The notes: a model not told the origin generated them from the letters alone. A DNA stretch of 64,000 nucleotides from Mesorhizobium sp. Z1-4 (GCF_004000235.1 NZ_RCIO01000007.1:1-64000), one strand, 5' to 3'. Shown: positions 43,294-53,408, counted from the first letter of the stretch. Program-made: numbers and translations.

Positions 43294-43869
43294 CTAACGC
43301 GGAAAACTTTTCAGCCCGGCCTCGGTGACGATTTCAGCGAGCGGCACGTCATGCGGCTCGTCGGGCACCAGGTCGACGCGCTGGCATTCGAAGGCGACCG
43401 CGATGAGGCACGGTGTTTTGCCGGCCTCCCTCAGGTGCGCAATCGCGCGGTCGTAATAACCGGCGCCATAACCAATGCGGTGGCCACGGTCGTCGAAGGC
43501 AGCCAGCGGTACCAGCATCAGGTCGGGCTGAAGCCCCCTGGCCTCCGGTCCCGGGCCGAAAGTTCCGAACCCCATCGGCACCATCTCAGCGCCGCGCACC
43601 AGCTCGCGGAAGACAATCGTGGTCTTGTCCAGGATGGCGGGCAGGCACAGCACCGCGCCCTTGTCGCTAAGCGCGGCCATCGCAGGCCGCAGATCGACCT
43701 CGGAGCGCATCGGCATGAAACCGGAGACTATCGTGCCCGGTTCGATCTCCAGGCTGCCTAGCGCGTCAGCGATGCCGAGCGAAGCTTCCACGCGCCATTG
43801 CGGATCGAGCGCGTCGCGGCGGGCCAGAGCCTCCTCGCGCAAACGCCGCTTTTCGTTTTTCGCCTGCAA
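43294..43869 (-). CDS. 5-formyltetrahydrofolate cyclo-ligase
   Basis: 191 residues from a TTG at 43869, which has GGAGAG five bases upstream; there is no good ATG. Begins KNEKRRLREEALARRDAL, with GFMPMRSEVDLRP, VPLAAFDDRGHRIGYGAGYYDRAI typical of the family. It converts 5-formyl-THF to 5,10-methenyl-THF. In many Proteobacteria this gene lies next to 6S RNA; here a structured RNA candidate lies 650 bases upstream, with an acetyltransferase gene between. Confidence 0.9.
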   Translation of the reverse strand: MQAKNEKRRLREEALARRDALDPQWRVEASLGIADALGSLEIEPGTIVSGFMPMRSEVDLRPAMAALSDKGAVLCLPAILDKTTIVFRELVRGAEMVPMGFGTFGPGPEARGLQPDLMLVPLAAFDDRGHRIGYGAGYYDRAIAHLREAGKTPCLIAVAFECQRVDLVPDEPHDVPLAEIVTEAGLKSFPR

Positions 43870-44008
43870 TGATCTCTCCGATTTCTGGCGGGCGGCAATT
43901 TTTGGCCATTGTTGGCACGGGCGGAGTTCCCTATCCATACCGCCTCTCGCGGGTGGCCACCATTGCGGAACCGACGCGCATGGCGGTGAATATGACGCAG
44001 GACGACCA

Positions 44009-44485
44009 ATGAAAAACCATCTGCCGACGGGCGCTACGATACGGCTTGCGCTGCGTGGCGAACACGCGCTGCTGGAAGGCATCATGCGCCGCGCGTCGCT
44101 TGTGTCGGACACATACCGCGACGAGCTTTTGGCGCATCCCGAGGCGATGTCGCTGCCGGTGGAACAGATTGCCGAGGGCGCGGTCTTCGTGGCCGAAACA
44201 CAAGGCACGGTCGACGGCTTCTGCGTGGTTATCATGTCCTCCGTGGATGAGGCGGAGCTGGAAGGCCTGTTCGTCGAGCCGGACCGGTGGGGCAAGGGCA
44301 TCGGCCGGGCGCTCGCGGAATACGGAGAAGGTGCAGCGCACGCACGCGGCGCAGCTTCGATCACCGTGGTCGCCGGGCCGGAGGCACGAGCCTTCTACGA
44401 AAGATGCGGCTTCGCATATGAATCCGATGCCACGACCTTGTTCGGGTCAGCCGTCCTTATGCGCCGCCGGCTTGTCGGCAGGTGA
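44009..44485 (+). CDS. GNAT-family N-acetyltransferase
   Basis: 158 residues from the ATG at 44009 with AGGACG upstream. The acetyl-CoA loop is ELEGLFVEPDRWGKGIGRALAEYGEGAAHARG, and AFYERCGF is the usual motif near the C-terminus. Substrate unknown. It is divergent from the cyclo-ligase gene. Confidence 0.87.
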   Translation: MKNHLPTGATIRLALRGEHALLEGIMRRASLVSDTYRDELLAHPEAMSLPVEQIAEGAVFVAETQGTVDGFCVVIMSSVDEAELEGLFVEPDRWGKGIGRALAEYGEGAAHARGAASITVVAGPEARAFYERCGFAYESDATTLFGSAVLMRRRLVGR

Positions 44486-44515
44486 GATGAAGCGGCGAAC
44501 CACGACGACCGGCGG

Positions 44516-44650
44516 AGAGGTTGATCCCGGGAGCCTACAAAGTAGGTGGGCGCCGTATGACCCAGCCCACGAGCCAAGTCAGGGACAGCTCCCTAAGGAT
44601 CAATAAGGCCCCGGGGAAAATTTACTCCTGTCGAGAAGCGCAGAACGCCA
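44516..44650 (-). ncRNA. structured RNA candidate, possibly 6S RNA
   Basis: The 281-base gap between the acetyltransferase and moxR has no gene but strong pairing: TTGATCC with GGATCAA, inside it GGGAGC with GCTCCC, and two inner hairpins, CCTAC/GTAGG and GTGGGC/GCCCAC, over 44521-44606. A promoter on the minus strand at 44656-44685 would start a transcript near 44649. On that strand the 3' part (GCGCCCACCT...AGGCTCCCGGGAT) resembles my memory of alphaproteobacterial 6S RNA, and the cyclo-ligase gene nearby fits. It is shorter than typical 6S. Strand and identity are uncertain. Confidence 0.45.
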
Positions 44651-44655
44651 ACGCC

Positions 44656-44685
44656 AATATATGTGCTCAGGGGCGGGTCCGCCAA
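44656..44685 (-). promoter_or_regulatory. predicted promoter of the structured RNA
   Basis: On the minus strand TTGGCG (44680-44685), an 18-base spacer and TATATT (44656-44661). The -10 is a good match. It points away from moxR toward the structured segment, so it supports a minus-strand RNA. Confidence 0.5.
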
Positions 44686-44766
44686 GGGGCATTACGATGG
44701 CCGAGACTTGCGCCCTGCCGGCCCCGACTTTACGGTCCGCGCCAACGAAGACACAGGAATCCCTGC

Positions 44767-45606
<840 letters not shown>

Positions 45607-45616
45607 TCATCTGCCA

Positions 45617-46171
45617 ATGGACGTCTTTGTGCCAAGCGTCCCAGCAGGCAGCGAATGGGTGGTCACCGACGACTGGCGTGAGCTCGAAAAGATGCTCGGT
45701 GCCGGTGCCAAAACCATTCCATTGTGGAAACGTCCGATACGCGCGCTGCATGTCGGCGAAAGCGATCGCGGTGATCCGCTCCGTGTTGTCGACGTGCCCT
45801 GGATGGGTTCACACGGCCTGGTGGTGAAGCCTGCCGCGCGCGCCGTGATGGAGCCATTGTTCGGCGATGCGGTGCAGTTCGTACGCATCAGCGGCACGCC
45901 ATACCCGCAGCTTCATTATGTTCATGTGCTGCGACATGCCGGGGTTCTGGACGAAGCCCGGTCCGAGATCGTCCGCTTTTCGCCGGGACCGGATATCCTG
46001 GATATCGAGCGGCACGTGTTCTTGCCTGCTGTCGCGGAGGCCGGACCGATTTTCAAGCTCGCGCAGATGCCGCGCGGCAAAATCTATCTGAGTGGCACAG
46101 CCGTGGACGCGTTGCTGGGTTCGAGCCTGAGCGGTCTCGAATTCGAGAAGGTCTGGAGCAGCGACGCCTAG
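45617..46171 (+). CDS. DUF1629 / Imm11-like protein
   Basis: 184 residues. The C-terminal part (FKLAQMPRGKIYLSGTAVDALLGSSLSGLEFEKVWSS) resembles the ending of DUF1629 (Imm11) proteins, a family found as immunity proteins of polymorphic toxins and elsewhere. No toxin gene is next to it; it starts 10 bases after moxR and may be co-transcribed. The family call is from pattern memory only. Confidence 0.5.
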   Translation: MDVFVPSVPAGSEWVVTDDWRELEKMLGAGAKTIPLWKRPIRALHVGESDRGDPLRVVDVPWMGSHGLVVKPAARAVMEPLFGDAVQFVRISGTPYPQLHYVHVLRHAGVLDEARSEIVRFSPGPDILDIERHVFLPAVAEAGPIFKLAQMPRGKIYLSGTAVDALLGSSLSGLEFEKVWSSDA

Positions 46172-46180
46172 AAAGCCGGT

Positions 46181-46465
46181 TCAGTGCAGCACGATCTCGC
46201 CGTCGACGCTGCGCCACTCGTTTGGCGCGATCAGCCGGCGGTGGGTGTAGGCGACTGAAAACAGCGGGCCGTCGAGCTTTTCCTGCCAGAAATCGAGGAA
46301 GCGCCAGAGCTCGGGGAACTTCGGGGCAATGTCGTAGTGCTGCCAGATGAAGCTCTGCAGCAGGTGCCGGTGGTCCGGCATTCGGTAGAGAATTTCGGCA
46401 GTCGTCAGGCCATACCCCTTGAGCATCAGCTCTGTTTCCCGATTGTCACGTGTCGAACCGGCCAT
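46181..46465 (-). CDS. usg: Usg-family protein
   Basis: 94 residues from the ATG at 46465 with GGAG upstream. Matches Usg proteins: LMLKGYGLTTAEILYRMPDH, LLQSFIWQHYDIAPKFPELWRFLDFWQ. First noted in a tryptophan operon of an alphaproteobacterium; function unknown. It converges with the DUF1629-like gene. Confidence 0.88.
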   Translation of the reverse strand: MAGSTRDNRETELMLKGYGLTTAEILYRMPDHRHLLQSFIWQHYDIAPKFPELWRFLDFWQEKLDGPLFSVAYTHRRLIAPNEWRSVDGEIVLH

Positions 46466-46738
46466 AAGAGAACTCCATGCGCTGCGTTGCTCCCCCACAG
46501 GCAAAAATGTGCCGCCGATATGGTTAACCGTCCATGAACATCCGTCGCCGTACGATCAAAAGCCTTTGACCTTCAATGGGTTGGCAGCCACAATCGGTGA
46601 TTGCCAACAAGCGGCGGCCATTGGCCGGTGCGATGCGAGGGCAGAAACCATCGTCTAATGTTGTGGGCGCGGGCCAAATGGTAATAGAACCGCGATACGG
46701 GCCGCCGAAGCGGTACAAGCCATTGCGAGGGAGGAAAC

Positions 46739-48694
46739 ATGTCCGAGGTACGCGTTCACAAGGTCAAGTCGGCGTGGAAGAAGCACGCGCTCATCGACAA
46801 CGAGACCTATCTGAAGTGGTACAAGGACAGCGTGAAGAACCCCGACAAGTTCTGGGGCAAACACGGCAAGCGCATCGACTGGTTCAAGCCCTATTCCAAG
46901 GTCAAGAACACTTCCTTCAAGGGCAATGTCTCGATCAAATGGTTCGAGGACGGCCAGACCAACGTTTCCTACAACTGCATCGACCGGCATCTGAAAAAAC
47001 GTGGCGACCAGACGGCAATCATCTGGGAAGGCGACAATCCCTATGACGACAAGAAGATCACCTATCGCGAGCTTCACGAAGAGGTCTGCCGTCTCGCCAA
47101 TGTGATGAAGAAACACGGCGTCAAGAAAGGCGACCGTGTCACCATCTACATGCCGATGATCCCGGAAGCTGCCTATGCGATGCTCGCCTGCACCCGCATC
47201 GGAGCGATCCATTCGGTCGTGTTCGGCGGCTTCTCTCCCGACGCGCTGGCCGGGCGCATCGTCGACTGCGATTCCAATTTCGTCATCACCGCGGATGAAG
47301 GTCTGCGCGGCGGCCGCACCATTCCGCTCAAGGCCAACACCGACAAGGCGGTGGAGATCGCGGCCAAGAGCAAGGTGAAGGTCAAGAACGTTCTGGTGGT
47401 GCGCCGCACCGGCGGCAAGATCGACTGGGTAGACGGCCGCGACCTCTGGTATCGCGACGAAACGCAGTCGGTGAAGCCGGACTGCAAGCCGGAGAAGATG
47501 AAGGCGGAAGACCCGCTGTTCATCCTCTATACGTCGGGTTCGACCGGCAAGCCCAAGGGCGTGATGCACACCACCGCCGGCTATCTCGTCTATGCCTCGA
47601 TGACGCATGAATACGTCTTCGATTATCACGACGGGGATATCTACTGGTGCACGGCCGATGTCGGCTGGGTGACGGGCCACAGCTACATCGTCTATGGCCC
47701 GCTCGCCAACGGCGCCATCACGCTGATGTTCGAGGGTGTGCCCAACTACCCGACCGCGGGACGGTTCTGGGATGTCGTCGACAAACACCAGGTCAACATC
47801 TTCTACACCGCGCCGACGGCGATCCGCGCGCTGATGGGTGCTGGCGACAGCCACGTGACCAGGACATCGCGCAAGAGCCTGCGTGTGCTTGGCTCGGTGG
47901 GCGAACCGATCAACCCTGAAGCCTGGGAGTGGTACTACAATGTCGTCGGCGACAAGCGCTCGCCGATCGTCGACACCTGGTGGCAGACAGAGACAGGCGG
48001 CATTCTGATCACGCCACTGCCGGGCGCGACCGATCTCAAGGCCGGGTCGGCGACACGGCCCTTCTTCGGCGTGCAGCCGCAACTGGTCGACAATGACGGC
48101 AAGGTTCTCGAGGGTGCTGCCGACGGCAATTTGTGCATCACCGATTCCTGGCCGGGGCAGATGCGCTCCGTCTATGGCGATCACGAGCGCTTCGTGCAGA
48201 CATATTTCTCCAGCTACAAGGGGAAATACTTTACAGGCGACGGCTGCCGCCGCGACAAGGACGGCTACTACTGGATCACCGGCCGGGTGGACGACGTCAT
48301 CAACGTTTCAGGCCACCGCATGGGCACTGCGGAAGTGGAATCGGCACTGGTCGCGCATGACAAAGTGTCGGAGTCGGCGGTGGTCGGTTATCCGCACGAC
48401 ATCAAGGGCCAGGGCATCTACGCCTATGTTACGCTGATGGCCGGCGAAAAGGCGTCCGAAGACTTGCGCAAGGAGCTGGTCGCTCATGTGCGCAAGGAGA
48501 TCGGGCCGATCGCCTCGCCGGACAAGATCCAGTTCGCGCCAGGCCTGCCGAAGACCCGCTCTGGCAAGATCATGCGCCGCATCCTGCGCAAGATCGCCGA
48601 GGATGATTACGGCGCGCTGGGAGATACCTCGACACTTGCCGACCCGGCGGTCGTGGACGATCTCATCGCCAACAGGCAGAACAAGAAGGGCTAG
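46739..48694 (+). CDS. acs: acetyl-CoA synthetase
   Basis: 651 residues, full length. AMP-binding motif [56 protein letters not shown] and the regulatory lysine in [11 protein letters not shown], the usual acetylation site. It activates acetate to acetyl-CoA. ATG at 46739 follows AGGGAGGAAAC. The 273-base upstream gap shows no gene and no clear operator. Confidence 0.97.
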   Translation: MSEVRVHKVKSAWKKHALIDNETYLKWYKDSVKNPDKFWGKHGKRIDWFKPYSKVKNTSFKGNVSIKWFEDGQTNVSYNCIDRHLKKRGDQTAIIWEGDNPYDDKKITYRELHEEVCRLANVMKKHGVKKGDRVTIYMPMIPEAAYAMLACTRIGAIHSVVFGGFSPDALAGRIVDCDSNFVITADEGLRGGRTIPLKANTDKAVEIAAKSKVKVKNVLVVRRTGGKIDWVDGRDLWYRDETQSVKPDCKPEKMKAEDPLFILYTSGSTGKPKGVMHTTAGYLVYASMTHEYVFDYHDGDIYWCTADVGWVTGHSYIVYGPLANGAITLMFEGVPNYPTAGRFWDVVDKHQVNIFYTAPTAIRALMGAGDSHVTRTSRKSLRVLGSVGEPINPEAWEWYYNVVGDKRSPIVDTWWQTETGGILITPLPGATDLKAGSATRPFFGVQPQLVDNDGKVLEGAADGNLCITDSWPGQMRSVYGDHERFVQTYFSSYKGKYFTGDGCRRDKDGYYWITGRVDDVINVSGHRMGTAEVESALVAHDKVSESAVVGYPHDIKGQGIYAYVTLMAGEKASEDLRKELVAHVRKEIGPIASPDKIQFAPGLPKTRSGKIMRRILRKIAEDDYGALGDTSTLADPAVVDDLIANRQNKKG

Positions 48695-48697
48695 CCT

Positions 48698-49309
48698 TTG
48701 GACCTCACATCGCTGCTGATTTTCGCGGGCGCGCTTGTCGTGTCCGCTGGGTCGCCCGGACCCAGCATCGCTGCTCTCGTCGCGCGTGTTCTGACGCGCG
48801 GCGTCAAGGACGTGCTGCCTTTCCTGGCGGCGATGTGGATCGGCGAGGCGATCTGGCTGTCGCTGGCAATTTTCGGCCTGGCCGTAGTGGCGCAGAGCTT
48901 CCACCTCGCCTTCGCGGTCATCAAATGGGCCGGCGTCGCCTATCTTCTTTGGCTCGCCTGGAAGATGTGGACCGCCCCCGTCGCGGAAGAGGGTGCTGCG
49001 CTGCCGGCCTCGGACTCGCCCTTCAAGCTGTTCTTCGCCGGCATGGCGGTGACACTCGGCAATCCGAAGATCATGGTGTTCTACCTCGCGCTTTTGCCGA
49101 CCATCGTCGATCTCGGCTCGGTGACCATTGTCGGCTGGGCCGAACTCACTGCCACCATGGCGGTGGTGCTGATCGCGGTCGATCTGGGCTGGACCTTCGC
49201 CGCATCCCAGGCGCGCCGCCTGCTTCGAAGCCCGCGCGCCACGCGCATCGCGAACCGGGTGAGCGCAACGGCGATGGCGGGTGCCGCGGGTGCGATCGCC
49301 ACGCGCTAG
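48698..49309 (+). CDS. LysE/RhtB-family amino acid exporter
   Basis: 203 residues from a TTG at 48698 with AAGGG upstream, four bases after acs, so likely co-transcribed. Six membrane segments with SAGSPGPSIAALVARVLTRGVKD, the PGP motif of the family, and NPKIMVFYLALLPTIV. Exports an amino acid or related metabolite. Confidence 0.9.
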   Translation: MDLTSLLIFAGALVVSAGSPGPSIAALVARVLTRGVKDVLPFLAAMWIGEAIWLSLAIFGLAVVAQSFHLAFAVIKWAGVAYLLWLAWKMWTAPVAEEGAALPASDSPFKLFFAGMAVTLGNPKIMVFYLALLPTIVDLGSVTIVGWAELTATMAVVLIAVDLGWTFAASQARRLLRSPRATRIANRVSATAMAGAAGAIATR

Positions 49310-49588
49310 CTAGCAGCCAATCTGGCGGCGGATCTGATCGACCAGCCGTTTCGACGGGCAGACATTCTCGCAGGGGATGCCATCATCGTCGCCGTCTGCA
49401 CGGTCATAACCGCTACACCACAAGATCACCGCTTCTTCGCAGGATGAAACCTGCTTGCAGGTTTTGCGCGCCTGAGCGAGGCGCACGGGTTCGGTGAGCT
49501 GCGCAGACATGTCGAGCGGTTGCGCCCGCAAGCCGCCGGAAGCAGCCAGCACGGCGACGCAAATTGCCAGGATCAGCGCATGTTTCAT
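49310..49588 (-). CDS. secreted protein with excalibur calcium-binding-like motif
   Basis: 92 residues, signal peptide cleaving near LRA-QPL. The C-terminal part has four cysteines and RADGDDDGIPCE, the excalibur DxDxDGxxCE loop. Role unknown, probably periplasmic. It converges directly with the LysE gene, ending one base after that gene's stop. Confidence 0.78.
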   Translation of the reverse strand: MKHALILAICVAVLAASGGLRAQPLDMSAQLTEPVRLAQARKTCKQVSSCEEAVILWCSGYDRADGDDDGIPCENVCPSKRLVDQIRRQIGC

Positions 49589-49687
49589 CGGGCTGTTTCC
49601 CCCCGCCCGACATTAGCCGCAATCGGTTAGCCGGCAAGCGGTTTGCTGCGGTGCTTGATGGCGTCGGTGCTGACAGTGCGAACGGCC

Positions 49688-49716
49688 TTGCGGCGGCCGG
49701 CTTTTGGCGGCATCAT
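49688..49716 (+). promoter_or_regulatory. predicted promoter of a small transcription unit
   Basis: TTGCGG (49688-49693), 17 bases, CATCAT (49711-49716). The expected start near 49723 would give an RNA of about 245 bases ending at the terminator at 49967. The match is moderate. Confidence 0.35.
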
Positions 49717-49753
49717 CGCGCGTGTGTTCAACAAACTGAAAGGAGGTGATCCG

Positions 49754-49819
49754 ATGTCGAGTGGTTTCAACCGTAGCGTGGCCCCGGCGGATCGTCCTTT
49801 CAGGAAGCAATCTTCCTGA
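49754..49819 (+). CDS. 21-residue ORF with a perfect Shine-Dalgarno
   Basis: ATG at 49754 is preceded by AAAGGAGGTGATCC, a 14-base complement of the 3' end of 16S rRNA, only two bases from the start. The peptide begins MSSGFNRSV and ends RKQSS. Its last codons and stop form a perfect 8-bp hairpin, TCAGGAAG-CAAT-CTTCCTGA (49800-49819). Such an extreme ribosome-binding site on a tiny ORF suggests a regulatory or ribosome-binding role rather than ordinary protein expression. It lies in the 414-base gap before the vWA gene. Confidence 0.5.
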   Translation: MSSGFNRSVAPADRPFRKQSS

Positions 49820-49850
49820 CAGGCGCGTGAAGCGCGGCCGGTAGCCGGTG

Positions 49851-49894
49851 CATCGGAACGAAAAGCGGATTCCGGTTTTCGCGCAACTCCGATG
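49851..49894. repeat. nested inverted repeat
   Basis: CATCGGA (49851-49857) pairs with TCCGATG (49888-49894), enclosing CGAAAAGCGG-ATT-CCGGTTTTCG (one mismatch). The GAAAA...GGTTTTCG core resembles a short interspersed repeat seen widely in Rhizobiales, by recall. It is transcribed as part of the small unit at about 49723-49967. Confidence 0.5.
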
Positions 49895-49943
49895 ATCTGA
49901 CAAAGCTGCCGCCACGGGCCGCGTCGCGGACGGAAAGCACGGA

Positions 49944-49967
49944 GGGCCGGCGAAAGCCGGCCCTTTT
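49944..49967 (+). terminator. intrinsic terminator of the small transcription unit
   Basis: GGGCCGGC-GAAA-GCCGGCCC followed by TTTT: a perfect 8-bp GC stem with a GNRA tetraloop and a short T-run on the plus strand. No annotated plus-strand gene other than the 21-residue ORF lies before it. Confidence 0.8.
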
Positions 49968-50002
49968 CCGTCACTGCGGATGCTCCAGCTGGGTTGCCGC
50001 TT

Positions 50003-51319
50003 CTATTTTGTCAGCGCAAGGCGCTCGATATTGGCGGCGATTTCCTGGAAGGCCGCGTCGAGTTCGGCGCCGGTGCTGGTTTCGAAATAGTGTCTTACAG
50101 TCCGGCCACCCTCGGTTGCGCAGTCGCGCATCACATCCTTGGCCGCGGCTTCGTTGAGCATGAACCCGATGGTGAATATCTCGATACCATCCGCCTTCAT
50201 GGCATCGCACAGCCGCTTGGCGTAGTTGCTCGAGCGGCGTGTCTGGGCGCCATCGGGCGTTTCGCTGCGGCCTACGCCGGCATAGGCAGTGTTGAACTCG
50301 CCGTCGGTCATCAGGATGGCATATTTCGAAACTTTGCCGGGGTTGTGGTCTGCCGGTTTTGCAGCCGTCGGCAGTACCGGTGCCCAGTTCGGCGACAGCA
50401 GATACCAGCTCCACTGAATGCCGATGTGACCGGCGGTGTAACCGGAGGCGCGGAACCTGCGGATCGAACGGTTGAGTTCGTCGAGGTCGGTCGTCAGCGG
50501 GCGAAGAGCGTCCGACGGGCAATAGGAAAGCCTAACGTCGCGGTTGACCATCGCGTCATAGGGCGAGGCGTCAGTGAACTGCAGCGAACCCTTGCGTTCG
50601 GTCGCGCAGCCATCGAAACCGCCGCCGGCCGCGGCCGCAAAGGGTGCGTCTAGGCGCGGCGGCTCGCCGCCAGTCGGGCGCCTTTCGACATGAACCGTGT
50701 TTGACAGAACACCGGTATTGACTGCTGTGGCGTAAGGAACGAGAGCCACGCGAACGCGTGGATTGGTTTCGCTGTTGGAGGCAAGCAGTGTCTCGACAGC
50801 GTTGCGGGCGGCGTTCTTCAGGTCGGTGAGTTTGCGCCCTGCCATCGAGCCCGTGACGTCCAGCATCATAGCGACTTCGATCTTCTTGTCGGAGTAGACA
50901 GCAGCCGACTCGACACTGATCTTGCGTGTGGAGGCGGTGCCGAAGACCGGAAAAGCCAGCTCGATATTAACGCTGGCGACAGCGCGCAGCGTGCGGGCAG
51001 CGCGATCGGCGGTGAGGCTGTCCAGGGTGATGTTGTTGGTGTCGGCGAAACCGGTACCGCCATTCGCGAAGAGAAAGGCCTCAACGGTCTCGCGCGCCTT
51101 GTCGGGCGCAAGCCGGCCGGTGGTGATGTCGCGCGCAGTCGAGGTGACGGCGGCGTCGAGCGCATTGAGCAGGTTGGAGCGGGTCATGGTGACCTGGCCG
51201 ATATTGAGGGCAAATCCGGCCGCGAGCACAAGCGCGGCCGAGACCGCTGCCGTCATGACGGCAAAATTTCCGGCGCGGGCGGCTAGGAACGAGTTTACGG
51301 CAGTGCGCAACGGGTTCAT
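50003..51319 (-). CDS. TadG-like pilus/secretion protein with vWA domain
   Basis: 438 residues from the ATG at 51319 with GGAG upstream. An N-terminal TadE/G-type anchor (FAVMTAAVSAALVLAAGFALNIG) is followed by a helical region and a von Willebrand A domain beginning KIEVAMMLDVTGSMAGRKL, whose DxTGS is a MIDAS variant, with ILMTDGEFN as the second metal site. Proteins of this kind associate with Flp/Tad pilus assembly. No other tad genes are adjacent, so it is an orphan here. Confidence 0.85.
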   Translation of the reverse strand: MNPLRTAVNSFLAARAGNFAVMTAAVSAALVLAAGFALNIGQVTMTRSNLLNALDAAVTSTARDITTGRLAPDKARETVEAFLFANGGTGFADTNNITLDSLTADRAARTLRAVASVNIELAFPVFGTASTRKISVESAAVYSDKKIEVAMMLDVTGSMAGRKLTDLKNAARNAVETLLASNSETNPRVRVALVPYATAVNTGVLSNTVHVERRPTGGEPPRLDAPFAAAAGGGFDGCATERKGSLQFTDASPYDAMVNRDVRLSYCPSDALRPLTTDLDELNRSIRRFRASGYTAGHIGIQWSWYLLSPNWAPVLPTAAKPADHNPGKVSKYAILMTDGEFNTAYAGVGRSETPDGAQTRRSSNYAKRLCDAMKADGIEIFTIGFMLNEAAAKDVMRDCATEGGRTVRHYFETSTGAELDAAFQEIAANIERLALTK

Positions 51320-51550
51320 TGCATCTGTCTCCAAACGAAACGCTTTGACGCTGTTCGAAAACGGTGGTGCAGGAAGGCTGCCAGACGGACGGGACGCGGC
51401 CGCGTGTTTGCGCAGATCACCATAAACTATTGATTTTACAGCCTTCGAGCGTCGAAACAGGGTTAGCAAATCGTTAAGATTGGCGGCGCTCGACTGGCAA
51501 TTGCTCTATCCGCACCCGGCGCCCGTGCCGCCGCGGCACAAGGCCTGGGC

Positions 51551-51973
51551 TCAACCGCAGAAAGGCGTGCGTTTGCCGCCCGCATACGGCTTCGCAAACT
51601 TATTCGAGGCCATAGCCTCCGCAACCGGGCGTCCGTCGGGTGCCGTCACGTCGGCCAACACGCGCCCATAGAACTTGCCGCCGCCGATATTGGTCATACC
51701 GACGGGGCCATTGCCGATCATTTCCGCAAGCGCGTTTCTGGAGCGTGCAGCCGCAATGCGTTCGCCAGCGCAGCGGCTTCTCAATTCCGGTGCATCGATG
51801 CCGCGAACGCGGACGTTGACTGTGATCAGGTGGCCAGGCCACACATGCGCCTCCGCCACAAAGCTGTCGCCGTCGATCACGCGCAGCACCCGCGCCTCGA
51901 CCGGGCCGGGGATGGTTTCGGCGGCCTGCAAAGGCACTGGCAAAAACAGAAGGATGGCGGCCAATCGCAGCAT
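51551..51973 (-). CDS. secreted staphylococcal-nuclease-like protein
   Basis: 140 residues with a signal peptide. The SNase core is visible: VLRVIDGDSFVAEAHVW, VRVRGIDAPE with the Arg and Glu of the catalytic set, and GGGKFYGRVLADV with the second Arg. Likely a periplasmic or secreted nuclease. Short but complete for this bacterial subfamily. Confidence 0.85.
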   Translation of the reverse strand: MLRLAAILLFLPVPLQAAETIPGPVEARVLRVIDGDSFVAEAHVWPGHLITVNVRVRGIDAPELRSRCAGERIAAARSRNALAEMIGNGPVGMTNIGGGKFYGRVLADVTAPDGRPVAEAMASNKFAKPYAGGKRTPFCG

Positions 51974-52038
51974 GAAGAGGAAAATATTCCTCTATCAGGT
52001 AATTTGCAAGCGGATTGACCGGCGCCGCGCGATCCGTC

Positions 52039-52254
52039 TCAGAAGTCGATCGCGCGGCCCTTGCGTTCCCAGTCGCCATATCGGACCGGTTCCGGCCCTT
52101 TCGGGCCGCCAATCTCGGTTTCGCGCTGCTGCTCCAGCTTGCGGGCAGCGCGGCGGGCTTCGGCCTCGGCCAGGGCACGCCTGGCGGCCGGCGGCAGATC
52201 GCGTTTGTCACGACCCGTACCGGCTGCCGTGGTTTCTGTACCCTTGTCGATCAT
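52039..52254 (-). CDS. succinate dehydrogenase assembly factor 4 (DUF1674)
   Basis: 71 residues from the ATG at 52254 with AGGAGAG upstream. The C-terminus GGPKGPEPVRYGDWERKGRAIDF is the family signature. In mitochondria and alphaproteobacteria it binds flavinylated SdhA and helps assembly of succinate dehydrogenase. No sdh gene is nearby. Confidence 0.9.
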   Translation of the reverse strand: MIDKGTETTAAGTGRDKRDLPPAARRALAEAEARRAARKLEQQRETEIGGPKGPEPVRYGDWERKGRAIDF

Positions 52255-52367
52255 CTGGACTCTCCTGCGGCATGCCTTCGCCGTTATTGAATGGGAAATC
52301 GCTTGACCCCATCCTATATCTGACGAAATCGCGCCGCCTGTGGTCGCGGCACACCCGGAGTTGAAGC

Positions 52368-53408
52368 ATGAACATGATCCGTACGGCAATGCTGCTTGCC
52401 TTCATGACGGCGCTCTTCATGGGCGTGGGTTATGTCGTCGGCGGTTCGGGCGGCATGTTGATCGCGTTCGTGATCGCGGCGGGCATGAATGTGTTCAGCT
52501 ACTGGAACGCCGACAAGATGGTGCTGCGCATGCACCGGGCGGTCGAGGTCGATGAGCGCAATGCGCCGGAATATTACGGCATCGTGCGCGACCTGGCGAA
52601 GCGGGCCGGTCTGCCCATGCCGCGCGTCTATCTGATCGACAACGACCAGCCCAATGCCTTCGCCACCGGGCGCAACCCGCAGAACGCCGCGGTTGCTGCG
52701 ACAACGGGTCTGCTCAACCGGCTCTCTCACCAGGAGGTGGCGGGCGTGATGGCGCATGAGCTGGCCCATGTGCAGAACCGCGACACGCTGACCATGACGA
52801 TCACCGCCACGCTTGCCGGCGCGATCTCCATGCTCGGCAATTTCGCGTTCTTCTTCGGGGGCAATCGCGACAACAACAACCCGCTCGGCTTCATCGGCGT
52901 GCTTGTCGCGATTATTGTTGCGCCGCTTGCCGCGATGATGGTGCAGATGGCGGTGAGCCGCACGCGCGAATATTCCGCCGACCGCCGGGGCGCAGAAATT
53001 TGCGGCGAGCCGCTATGGCTTGCTTCGGCGCTGCAGAAGATTGCGGGATACGCCAAGGGCATCCACAACCAGGACGCCGAGCGCAACCCGGCCACCGCGC
53101 ATATGTTCATCATCAACCCGCTTTCGGGCGAGCGCATGGACAATCTGTTCTCCACCCATCCGGCGACCGAAAACCGCATTGCTGCTCTGCAGGCGATGGA
53201 GGCTGAGTTTGCCGCGCAGGCTGAGCCGGTGCGGGCCGAAAAGCCGGCCCGCAGGACCGCCGCAAAGCCGACGCCGCCCGAATCGCGAGACGGCGACGGG
53301 CCCTGGGGACCGCCTTCAAAACCTCGGGAGCCGAAGAAGCCCGCAAAGCCTGAGCAAAGTCCCTGGGGCCGCAATCCGACAGGGCCGAGCACCGGCCGGC
53401 GGCGCTGA
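52368..53408 (+). CDS. htpX: membrane zinc metalloprotease HtpX
   Basis: 346 residues. Two N-terminal membrane helices, the zinc motif HELAH (in [16 protein letters not shown]) and the third ligand region in [13 protein letters not shown]. It degrades damaged membrane proteins. The C-terminal 60 residues are Pro/Lys-rich and longer than in Escherichia coli. ATG at 52368 has GGAG upstream. It is divergent from the SDHAF4 gene. Confidence 0.95.
   Translation: MNMIRTAMLLAFMTALFMGVGYVVGGSGGMLIAFVIAAGMNVFSYWNADKMVLRMHRAVEVDERNAPEYYGIVRDLAKRAGLPMPRVYLIDNDQPNAFATGRNPQNAAVAATTGLLNRLSHQEVAGVMAHELAHVQNRDTLTMTITATLAGAISMLGNFAFFFGGNRDNNNPLGFIGVLVAIIVAPLAAMMVQMAVSRTREYSADRRGAEICGEPLWLASALQKIAGYAKGIHNQDAERNPATAHMFIINPLSGERMDNLFSTHPATENRIAALQAMEAEFAAQAEPVRAEKPARRTAAKPTPPESRDGDGPWGPPSKPREPKKPAKPEQSPWGRNPTGPSTGRRR

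Noticed and set aside
44486-44766. A ZTP- or other folate-related riboswitch for moxR or the cyclo-ligase
   Set aside because: The conserved core sequences of those riboswitches are absent and the gap is not directly upstream of the cyclo-ligase coding strand.
49739-49753. The 3' end sequence of 16S rRNA on the minus strand (GGATCACCTCCTTTC)
   Set aside because: Only about 15 bases match and no rRNA sequence precedes it, so it is not an rRNA fragment; it acts as a Shine-Dalgarno on the plus strand.
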